Shown one piece after another: positions 7,040 to 11,469 of a DNA stretch of 21,893 bases. How positions within the stretch are numbered: the first letter of the stretch is position 1; each line of letters starts with the position of its first letter. The DNA lies in the IMG/VR virus record IMGVR_UViG_3300022868_000112, positions 1 through 21,893 of that record, one strand, 5' to 3'. Made by a program: the position numbers and the translations under genes. The notes under the pieces were generated by a model. The model was not told the DNA's origin, ran no database searches, and saw only the letters and a list, made by a program, of their open reading frames with translations. Source of the stretch: a virus.

Positions 7040-7474
7040 TTAAAAAGGGATATCATCAGGATTAATTTCTTCTTCGTTGTCGACCCCGTCTGCATTGTCA
7101 ACCTTTTCGTCAACTTGACTATTCTCTAATGGCTCCGGTCTGTCTTCTTGGTTCTGTGGCTTTGCCCCGAACTCAAATCTTTCGAGAATAATTTTTGTGG
7201 AGTAATGTGTTTGGCCGTCCTTTTCCCATTTGTCAGTTTTCAATCGACCCTCTACGATCAATTGATTTCCTTTCCCAACATATTTTCCAATCGTTTCTGC
7301 CGTCTTTCCGAATGCTGAGATGTTATGGAATTCTGTTTGCTCCACCATCACTCCATCCTTATTCTTATATTTATAACCTGTCGCTAAACTAAATGAGCAT
7401 ACTTGATCCCCGCTTGGTAATGCTTTTAGTTCAGGCTGTCTTGTAGTTCTACCTACTAAAATAACTTTATTCAT
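7040..7474 (-). CDS. ssb: Single-stranded DNA-binding protein (SSB)
   Basis: 144 residues from the ATG at 7474; the frame to 7522 would add residues upstream of the invariant start MNKVILVGR and lies in the structured leader. The OB fold is complete: GRTTRQPEL, SFSLATGYK, EFHNISAFGKTAETIGKYVGKGNQLIVEGRL and TKIILERFEF. An acidic tail ends in PDDIPF, the tip that binds host replication and repair proteins. SSB coats single-stranded DNA made by the nuclease and helicase. The gene is preceded by a highly structured 138-nt element (7494-7631), which suggests RNA-level control. There is no Shine-Dalgarno; the start context AAAAAAGACATGAA is shared with two other genes. Confidence 0.95.
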   Translation of the reverse strand: MNKVILVGRTTRQPELKALPSGDQVCSFSLATGYKYKNKDGVMVEQTEFHNISAFGKTAETIGKYVGKGNQLIVEGRLKTDKWEKDGQTHYSTKIILERFEFGAKPQNQEDRPEPLENSQVDEKVDNADGVDNEEEINPDDIPF

Positions 7475-7493
7475 GTCTTTTTTATTATTTAAT

Positions 7494-7631
7494 TTGATAA
7501 CTGAGTTGTGGGTGCGAAGCATTATGTAGTTGTCTTCGCAGGGCTATTATTTGACGATGTTAATTAGAGGCATGAAAATGAACCTCTAGTGGCACCGCTA
7601 CATTACCCACTTCCCACAACTCAGTTATCAA
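7494..7631 (-). ncRNA. Structured RNA element in ssb 5' region with complementary loops
   Basis: A perfect 19-bp inverted repeat (7494-7512 with 7613-7631) encloses three hairpins: 7513-7519/7534-7540 (TGCGAAG/CTTCGCA, 14-nt loop), 7565-7570/7583-7588 (TAGAGG/CCTCTA with an inner 3-bp stem) and 7589-7592/7607-7610 (GTGG/CCAC, 14-nt loop). The two 14-nt loops contain ATGTAG (7524-7529) and CTACAT (7598-7603), so they could form a 6-bp kissing interaction. The hairpins pack against the closing stem with almost no linkers except one of 24 nt. It fills the gap between the 78-residue gene and ssb. Could be a cis-regulator of ssb, a processed RNA, or less likely an origin or a MITE. I do not recognise a known RNA class. 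Strand is inferred from the genes. Confidence 0.65.
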
Positions 7632-7641
7632 TGATCTAGAT

Positions 7642-7878
7642 TTATAATTCCATCTTCTTCTCGTACTTCGATGTGTCGCATTCCGGGTAGTGGCCGTTCG
7701 AGTTATAAAACTGTGTAGGTGTCACTCCGTACTCTGCTTCTACACAAATTTCGTAGACTTCTGCCCATGCCATTAATTCTACATCTCGTTTTTCAAAAAA
7801 TAATAGGATGCCTGCGATTAATGTAATTGCTAATACTATATAGAATATTGCAATTAAATATGGAGTTGTTTTTTTCAT
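7642..7878 (-). CDS. Small membrane protein, first gene of early operon
   Basis: 78 residues. Residues 6-28 form one transmembrane helix (LIAIFYIVLAITLIAGILLFF), followed by a 50-residue soluble part with two Cys residues (ICVEA and PECDT) that could make a disulfide outside the cell. Orientation by charge: Lys residues at the N-terminus inside, C-terminal domain outside. Its leader (7879-7920) follows a good promoter and carries motifs shared with bet. As the first gene of the early transcript, it might be a membrane-acting takeover or exclusion protein; this is inference only. Confidence 0.7.
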   Translation of the reverse strand: MKKTTPYLIAIFYIVLAITLIAGILLFFEKRDVELMAWAEVYEICVEAEYGVTPTQFYNSNGHYPECDTSKYEKKMEL

Positions 7879-7973
7879 GTCTTATTTTTTTTGATTAATA
7901 ATCTCCGACCTTTTTAAGTTATTTATATCTTATCATACCCTTGTTTTAAGTCAAATCAAAACTGTTGGTAACT
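7879..7973 (-). promoter_or_regulatory. Early promoter, 14-bp upstream element and leader
   Basis: Minus-strand order: AGTTACCAACAGTT (7973-7960), 5 bp, -35 TTGACT (7954-7949), 16-bp spacer ending in TGA, -10 TAAGAT (7932-7927, extended -10 type), predicted transcript start near 7920. The 42-nt leader contains AAAAGGTCG (7914-7906), GAGA, then TTATTAATCAA (7901-7891). These two blocks pair with the putative RNA1 as 9 bp plus 11 bp including one G-U, with GAGA bulged. The start context (GACATGAA) also matches the loop of an RNA1 hairpin. Hexamers and element are visible; activity is inferred. Confidence 0.65.
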
Positions 7974-7982
7974 TTTTGAGAG

Positions 7983-8109
7983 TGGATTTTCTATTCTATG
8001 TTGTATTTTCCTGTTGTAGTCTATGTATAGAAGATATGTCCATATCGCACAAACGGAATGCTTTAACATCTCATATCTAAATGTTCCAACATCACATATA
8101 GAAAATCCA
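7983..8109. repeat. 12-bp inverted repeat enclosing about 100 bp, possible structured element
   Basis: TGGATTTTCTAT (7983-7994) and ATAGAAAATCCA (8098-8109) are perfect reverse complements, and ATGT (7998-8001) can pair with ACAT (8094-8097) after a 3-nt bulge. The interior holds GATATG-TC-CATATC, a tight 6-bp dyad (about 8032-8045), and two direct copies of a motif like AACATCxCATAT near 8065-8100. It lies between the GIY-YIG gene stop and the early promoter. It may be a terminator region, an operator cluster or a second structured RNA. No gene is seen here. Confidence 0.45.
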
Positions 8110-8118
8110 ATAAAAAAA

Positions 8119-8529
8119 TTATATTAAAATCTCAAATACATTTTCTTTGTAATATTCATATTTTCCAATTTGAATTGTATCTTTATATTCTTTTATTTTT
8201 TTTAGTATTTGTCCTCTCTTGTATCCAAGTTCTTTTCCTTTATTGATTAATTCTGATTGCCCTATGTATCCAATGTTATTCGGATTTGTTAGACACTTAT
8301 TATATTTTGGTTTTTCTTTTACTATTAATTCAGACTCCAAAATCTCAGCTTCTTCTAAACTTTCACATTCAATAAATGATATCTTTTCGAACTCTTTGTT
8401 ATAGACATGTGCTGATATTCTTGTGAATAATTTTTCTTTACTTACACCTACATAAACAACGACATTATCAATGTCTTTTAATAAATAAACACATGGTTTT
8501 TTTGGGGTTTGTATTTCAATTTCTTTCAT
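8119..8529 (-). CDS. GIY-YIG-fold endonuclease domain protein
   Basis: 136 residues. The N-terminal 80 residues match the GIY-YIG fold: CVYLLKD (the GIY strand, with VYL in place of IYx), then VVVYVGVSKE (the YIG strand), FTRISAH (the conserved Arg/His helix), KISFIECESLEEAEILESELI with the catalytic-type Glu, and KPKYNK. These domains occur in UvrC-like nucleases and free-standing phage homing endonucleases. The C-terminal 50 residues are basic and may bind DNA. The gene has its own strong promoter with a leaderless start, and lies across a non-coding island from an HNH endonuclease. Homing-type mobility is the most likely reading. Confidence 0.75.
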   Translation of the reverse strand: MKEIEIQTPKKPCVYLLKDIDNVVVYVGVSKEKLFTRISAHVYNKEFEKISFIECESLEEAEILESELIVKEKPKYNKCLTNPNNIGYIGQSELINKGKELGYKRGQILKKIKEYKDTIQIGKYEYYKENVFEILI

Positions 8530-8535
8530 ATTTTT

Positions 8536-8563
8536 ATTATACCGCCATCCATTTTTTTGTCTA
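8536..8563 (-). promoter_or_regulatory. Leaderless-type promoter for the GIY-YIG gene
   Basis: -35 TAGACA (8563-8558), 16-bp spacer, -10 TATAAT (8541-8536), then AAAAAT and the ATG at 8529, so the predicted transcription start coincides with the start codon. It starts directly after the terminator-like hairpin at 8570-8592, so the nuclease gene appears insulated from upstream transcription. Confidence 0.75.
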
Positions 8564-8592
8564 TAACAAAACCGCCTATGATCTAGGCGGTT
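8564..8592 (-). terminator. Intrinsic terminator (end of putative RNA2)
   Basis: AACCGCCTA (8570-8578 on plus) pairs perfectly with TAGGCGGTT (8584-8592): a 9-bp GC-rich stem with a 5-nt loop. On the minus strand the stem is followed by TTTTGTT. The plus side is A-rich, also giving a fair U-poor tail there, so minus-strand use is preferred. Confidence 0.75.
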
Positions 8593-8638
8593 CTGTAAAA
8601 GAGATCACACTACAACAAATCTCTGACCTTGCGGTCGC
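8564..8638 (-). ncRNA. Putative small RNA 2 (about 75 nt), loop complementary to phage leaders
   Basis: On the minus strand a perfect extended -10 is followed by about 75 nt that fold into three hairpins: GACC-GCAA-GGTC (8636-8625; a GNRA tetraloop, which supports this orientation), AGAGAT/ATCTCT (8624-8619 and 8605-8600) with a 13-nt loop TTGTTGTAGTGTG, and a 9-bp terminator hairpin (8592-8570) with TTTTGTT. The loop and its flank are complementary to the leader just upstream of the tail-chaperone ATG: 11 bp, one bulged A, 8 bp. Shorter matches (9-10 bases) occur before the starts at 1144, 10461 and 17141. I infer a trans-acting antisense RNA. Alternative: an inverted remnant of a duplicated leader. 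Confidence 0.55.
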
Positions 8639-8643
8639 TCTTA

Positions 8644-8652
8644 ATTATAGCA
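8644..8652 (-). promoter_or_regulatory. Extended -10 promoter of putative RNA2
   Basis: TGC followed by perfect TATAAT, an extended -10 element. No good -35 hexamer lies 16-18 bp upstream; that stretch is the T-rich tail of the upstream terminator. Predicted start near 8638, right before the first hairpin. Confidence 0.6.
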
Positions 8653-8656
8653 TAAC

Positions 8657-8689
8657 AAAACAAAAACCACCCCGATAGATAAAGGGTGG
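8657..8689 (-). terminator. Intrinsic terminator (end of putative RNA1)
   Basis: On the minus strand CCACCC (8689-8684), an 11-nt loop, GGGTGG (8672-8667), then TTTTTGTTTTG. A 6-bp stem with five GC pairs and a long T tract is a standard rho-independent terminator. Confidence 0.8.
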
Positions 8690-8770
8690 AATTTGCAAAA
8701 GGTCGTTATCAATCAATTGGTGGCGACATGAAGAAACCACCTAGAGATAACTGTGCATTAGATAATACAC
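8657..8770 (-). ncRNA. Putative small RNA 1 (about 110 nt), complementary to early-gene leaders
   Basis: Bounded by an extended -10 promoter (8785-8777) and a canonical terminator (8689-8657). Internal fold: outer stem GTTATC/GATAAC (8751-8746 and 8710-8705) around inner stem GGTGG/CCACC (8741-8737 and 8723-8719) with loop TTTCTTCATGTCG. Bases 8717-8701 are complementary to the bet leader (12 bp plus 5 bp) and the 7878 leader (11 bp plus 9 bp). The loop contains the complement of GACATGAA, the start-codon region of the genes at 7878, 7474 (ssb) and 4972. GGTGG, CCACC, CCACCC and GGGTGG can also pair in a different order, so a transcription attenuator is an alternative. Function is inferred. 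Confidence 0.5.
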
Positions 8771-8776
8771 GATTTT

Positions 8777-8785
8777 ATTATAGCA
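8777..8785 (-). promoter_or_regulatory. Extended -10 promoter of putative RNA1
   Basis: TGC plus TATAAT, identical to the elements at 8652-8644 and 19151-19143. It lies in the 6-14 bases after the HNH gene stop. No convincing -35. Predicted start near 8770. Confidence 0.6.
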
Positions 8786-8790
8786 TCTAT

Positions 8791-9216
8791 TTATTTTCCT
8801 GTCTTTCTTAAAAATCTATTTGTTTTTTTGGCATGGCAATTTGGGCATATTGTTTGTAGATTTTTTAATTCGTCTTTTCCACCAGTTGATTTTTCTTTTA
8901 TGTGATCAACCTGCATTATTTCCTTATCTCTAAAACCACATTTTTGGCAGGTCCAATTATCTCTTTTCAATATTTCTCTCCTTAAAAAAGTTAATTCACC
9001 ACCTTTCCAAAATTGGTTATCTTTTCCTTTTTTGCAAAAATGTTTTTTATAGTACTCCTTAAAACATTTACGGCCACAATACTTTTTTGGATAGTTTCTT
9101 TTTGATTCCCATGGTGCAATCCAAACTTCTATTTTACAATTCTTGCATTTAATAAAATGGCCACGCTTTACAGCCTGACCTATTTTATCTTTATGTTCTT
9201 GAGTCATTTTATACAT
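8791..9216 (-). CDS. HNH homing-type endonuclease
   Basis: 141 residues. N-terminal MTQEHKDKIGQAVKRG resembles a NUMOD-type DNA-binding helix of free-standing homing endonucleases. Then a zinc finger, CKNCKIEVW...YCGRKC, a linker (QFWKGGEL), and a full HNH domain: LRREILKRDNWTCQKCG, VDHIKEKSTGGKDELKNLQTICPNCHAKKT (DH, N and H catalytic residues plus two Cys pairs). It has its own canonical promoter inside the preceding gene and a start 6 nt after TATAAT, so it behaves as an autonomous insert. It sits next to the lysis genes, a common homing-endonuclease site. Confidence 0.88.
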   Translation of the reverse strand: MYKMTQEHKDKIGQAVKRGHFIKCKNCKIEVWIAPWESKRNYPKKYCGRKCFKEYYKKHFCKKGKDNQFWKGGELTFLRREILKRDNWTCQKCGFRDKEIMQVDHIKEKSTGGKDELKNLQTICPNCHAKKTNRFLRKTGK

Positions 9217-9222
9217 AACTCA

Positions 9223-9251
9223 ATTATATTTTACTTTCCTAGATAAGTCAA
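9223..9251 (-). promoter_or_regulatory. Canonical promoter of the HNH gene, leaderless
   Basis: -35 TTGACT (9251-9246), 17-bp spacer, -10 TATAAT (9228-9223), then TGAGTT and the ATG at 9216. It is the best sigma70 match in the window and lies mostly within the last codons of the holin-like gene. Confidence 0.8.
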
Positions 9252-9413
9252 ATCTTTATCATCTCCTTTGTTTGCGAAGTAAAATGAGAATGCCATTGAA
9301 GCTAATATCATGAAGTCTTTTGGATCTAAAATACCCATAAAGAATCCAGCACTTGCTGACACTGTCATTATTAAAAAGACTATTTTTGATGCTGATCTAA
9401 ATATTTTATTCAT
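9231..9413 (-). CDS. Holin-like two-helix membrane protein
   Basis: 60 residues with two predicted transmembrane helices (about 9-29, IVFLIMTVSASAGFFMGIL, and 33-48, FMILASMAFSFYFA) and a short charged tail (NKGDDKDLT). Size, two helices and position directly after the lysin fit a class II holin, which makes membrane holes at lysis. Its ATG overlaps the lysin stop by 8 bases, so the two are co-translated. The lysin has no signal peptide, so a holin would be required. No family signature beyond topology; it could be another small phage membrane protein. Confidence 0.65.
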   Translation of the reverse strand: MNKIFRSASKIVFLIMTVSASAGFFMGILDPKDFMILASMAFSFYFANKGDDKDLTYLGK

Positions 9414-10461
9414 TATATATTTCGTTTAATTTTTCTAATGTTTTCGGGCCGACTTCTCGACCATCTAATTCATACAATTCATTATCCCCTGCCACCTTAT
9501 GTTTGAATTGAAATTTAAGAACTGCCCTGCGGGTAATCGACCCATAGTACCCTGTCACATCTACATTCACTGGGAATAAATTCTCATAGATTAATACTTT
9601 CTGAAGCCATTTAACTTCTTCATTAACATTAAACTCTGTTGAGAATTTCATTCTCTCTTTGAATTCGTGGTGGGGCTTTTCTCCATCCTTATCTTTTTCG
9701 TCTCTCCAATCGTTTTGGAGGTCTACGATGTATCCTGCGAATGTTAGTCTTTCTTTTAGGAATGATTCTGTGATAACTCTCTGTCCTTTTAATCCATAGA
9801 ACTCTCCCCATGAGTCGTCTATCACGATTGCCTTTTCTTCATTGTGCATTGTCGTATCTACTCCGACTACGGCATGGTGTAATTCAGGATTTTTTCCTGT
9901 GGTTTCAGGGTAGTCAGTCCACTCGTCTCGATTAAATTTAAAGAATAAAAGAACCCCTCTTCCTTTTTGGATTTGCTCCCCGATTAAATCTATATCAAAT
10001 GGAAGCACTACAAAGTTTTTCCCTTTGAAAATCTTAGCTATTTGATTTTTGTATTTGGTATAGTCTTCGACTTTGTTTATTTCTTCCTCACCCATGTTTT
10101 GGCTTGGGAATAAACTTTCCAGTGTCGCTCCGAATCCACATGCGATTTGTAATGCATCGATTCCCCACATTCCTCCTCCGTCATTGTTTCTTCTCATGTA
10201 GATATCTTTCGCAGATAATTCAACGAATTCTTTTTCTTCTAAAAAATTATTTATCCCTAGGACCTTGGCTATCGATTGAGCCACACAAGAACTTGAGCCG
10301 TCTTGGTTCCTGACAGGGAACTTCTTCCATTCGTCTTGGAGTTTTTCTACCCATTCAACTTTTATTTTTTTATCGCCTGAAGCGATTTCGCAATGTTTAT
10401 AATCCTTTTCTTTGTGTTCGTCTGTTCTTGGATCATTCACTACTCCGAGATTTGTTTGCAT
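9406..10461 (-). CDS. Lysin: papain-like (C1) cysteine peptidase fused to peptidoglycan-binding domain
   Basis: 351 residues. Residues 48-250 look like a C1-type peptidase: VRNQDGSSSCVAQSI gives the oxyanion Gln53 and nucleophile Cys59 (papain spacing Q-x5-C), ELHHAVVGVD gives His196, and VIDDSWGEFYG matches the papain N-S-W-G site with Asp216 in place of Asn. Residues 276-350 are a peptidoglycan-binding domain (EVKWLQKVLIYENLF, DVTGYYGSITRRAVLKFQ, VGPKTLEKLNEIY) of the type abundant in Parcubacteria. It probably cuts peptide cross-bridges; lacking a signal peptide, it relies on the holin-like neighbour. It has TATAAT 12 nt before its ATG and a CACACTA leader. It might instead process structural proteins. 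Confidence 0.8.
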   Translation of the reverse strand: MQTNLGVVNDPRTDEHKEKDYKHCEIASGDKKIKVEWVEKLQDEWKKFPVRNQDGSSSCVAQSIAKVLGINNFLEEKEFVELSAKDIYMRRNNDGGGMWGIDALQIACGFGATLESLFPSQNMGEEEINKVEDYTKYKNQIAKIFKGKNFVVLPFDIDLIGEQIQKGRGVLLFFKFNRDEWTDYPETTGKNPELHHAVVGVDTTMHNEEKAIVIDDSWGEFYGLKGQRVITESFLKERLTFAGYIVDLQNDWRDEKDKDGEKPHHEFKERMKFSTEFNVNEEVKWLQKVLIYENLFPVNVDVTGYYGSITRRAVLKFQFKHKVAGDNELYELDGREVGPKTLEKLNEIYNE

Positions 10462-10526
10462 AATATTAGTGTGATTATATTAATAATTTGATTTTAAATA
10501 AGGGAGTTCTTTTTATTCTGCTCCCT
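10462..10526 (-). promoter_or_regulatory. Hairpin and promoter-like leader before the lysin gene
   Basis: AGGGAG/CTCCCT (10501-10506 and 10521-10526) form a 6-bp hairpin followed on the minus strand by a T/A-rich tail: a weak terminator for the upstream cassette. Next comes TATAAT (10479-10474), 12 nt before the ATG, with CACACTA in between, identical to the motif upstream of the tail-chaperone start and complementary to the putative RNA2. The -35 is poor (TTATTT at 16 bp). Confidence 0.45.
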
Positions 10527-10562
10527 AAAAGAATATCATTAAATAGATTGAATGCAACAGTC

Positions 10563-10817
10563 TTACTGATTTCTAATTACTCCCGTTGATTGAAGTTTGG
10601 TTAAGATGTGAATACCTTTCCACTGACCTTTAGCGATTGATTTCGCTGTGCTGACTAATTCTTGAATTACTTTCAGCGAGGTAAAACTTTGGTCGTCAAA
10701 CTGACCAAGTCTACGAAACAGCTCTGCCTCTAAGAGATTTATCATCTCATAAAGTAGTCGCCATTCCTCCTCTGCATTTTTCACTTCTACAAGTGAAACG
10801 ATTTTTACATTTCCCAT
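10563..10817 (-). CDS. Hypothetical helical protein in Shine-Dalgarno cassette
   Basis: 84 residues, predicted all helical, with a conserved-looking core (EEEWRLLYEMINLLEAELFRR) and a basic C-terminus. Function not recognised. The start is set by AGGAGG 6 bases before the ATG, a perfect Shine-Dalgarno almost unknown elsewhere in the window. It follows the HNH-like gene with a 1-base gap. It uses more G/C-ended codons than the neighbouring tail genes, by eye. Likely acquired with the two genes upstream. Confidence 0.7.
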   Translation of the reverse strand: MGNVKIVSLVEVKNAEEEWRLLYEMINLLEAELFRRLGQFDDQSFTSLKVIQELVSTAKSIAKGQWKGIHILTKLQSTGVIRNQ

Positions 10818-10818
10818 C

Positions 10819-11034
10819 TTAACCTCCTCTCTTTATTTTATCGGCTCTTAGGAGCAACCTCGCTGCCTCCTCAAATGTTCTCGTTCCAAATAACAAGTGA
10901 TAGGCAGCGTGTCTGTTTTCGTCAAGTAAAATAAGGTTTTTTGGCTGTTTTGTTCCACCTCTTTTTTTGGCTAAGATGTGATGTCTGTTCCTATGACCTT
11001 TTCTTTCAAGAAATGTTCTATTCGCTTTTTTCAT
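10819..11034 (-). CDS. HNH-like small protein (RHHI...RGG motif)
   Basis: 71 residues. The motif RNRHHILAKKRGGTKQPKNLILLDENRHAAYHLLFG matches small HNH-related proteins: HH followed by a basic loop, N, then H-x3-H. Such proteins are common hypotheticals in Patescibacteria and Firmicutes genomes and lack the Cys pairs of full HNH nucleases, so activity is uncertain. AGGGAGGTGG lies shortly upstream of the ATG, a strong Shine-Dalgarno; the gene starts inside the end of the previous small gene (17-base overlap). Confidence 0.75.
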   Translation of the reverse strand: MKKANRTFLERKGHRNRHHILAKKRGGTKQPKNLILLDENRHAAYHLLFGTRTFEEAARLLLRADKIKRGG

Positions 11035-11179
11035 CTTCTTCCACCTCCCTCCACACTTTACAAAACCTACCCATTAAGGTTGGGAATTCAACTGGCTCAT
11101 TTTTCTCTTTACAGAAATTAACCAGTTCGCTTCCACCGACCACTTCTATTAAGTGGATACATCTTGCACAGTTTCTCAT
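11018..11179 (-). CDS. 53-residue Cys-rich (putative zinc) protein with strong Shine-Dalgarno
   Basis: The frame from the ATG at 11179 to a TAG at 11020-11018 is preceded by AAAGGAGGTGA, an essentially perfect Shine-Dalgarno, about 6 bases from the ATG. The product has Cys4, Cys7, Cys23 and Cys40 (CARC near the N-terminus), giving one plausible zinc site, and an acidic tail. It is shorter than usual gene-caller limits and overlaps the next gene. First gene of the cassette; no known family is recognised. Confidence 0.75.
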   Translation of the reverse strand: MRNCARCIHLIEVVGGSELVNFCKEKNEPVEFPTLMGRFCKVWREVEEDEKSE

Positions 11180-11219
11180 TTGGTTTCACCTCCTTTCAAA
11201 TCTATTTAATTTCAAAGAA

Positions 11220-11468
11220 CTACTTACTCCACAAACTTTTAATCATAAAAAATGCTGATCCTATTGTTACAATAAAACCTGCCGTATATAAAATCCCTGT
11301 CTTCACCCAATTCATATGTCCGAACCATACTATAATCGGTTCTATCTTTATATCTAATTCGTCAAATCTTTCATTCAATTTTTTGATATCTGAATTATCT
11401 TCTTTGAGAATTAAAGTTTCCAATGCATCGAACCTTTTATCTATATTGTTTTTTTCTTGTTCACTCAT
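11220..11468 (-). CDS. Coiled-coil plus one transmembrane helix (holin-accessory-like)
   Basis: 82 residues from the ATG at 11468, one base after the tail-hub stop; the upstream ATG at 11501 is less likely. Residues 1-45 are a heptad-type coil (SDIKKLNERFDELDIKIE), followed by a membrane helix near residues 55-76 (TGILYTAGFIVTIGSAFFMI) and a short basic end. This layout resembles XhlA-type proteins, which sit with holin and amidase in lysis modules, and also short anchor proteins in tail regions. It is placed between the tail hub and lysis genes, which suits a holin helper. Confidence 0.65.
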   Translation of the reverse strand: MSEQEKNNIDKRFDALETLILKEDNSDIKKLNERFDELDIKIEPIIVWFGHMNWVKTGILYTAGFIVTIGSAFFMIKSLWSK

Positions 11469-11469
11469 A

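Noticed and set aside
7494-7631. tRNA or tmRNA
   Set aside because: No anticodon arm, T-loop or CCA-end pattern; the stems and complementary loops do not fit a cloverleaf.
8728-8811. Plus-strand ORF of 27 codons starting MKKPPRDN after a leader like that of the 7878 gene
   Set aside because: Too short, no family, crosses the putative RNA1 promoter and the HNH gene end. Its leader likeness is better explained by antisense complementarity, though an inverted gene-start remnant cannot be excluded.
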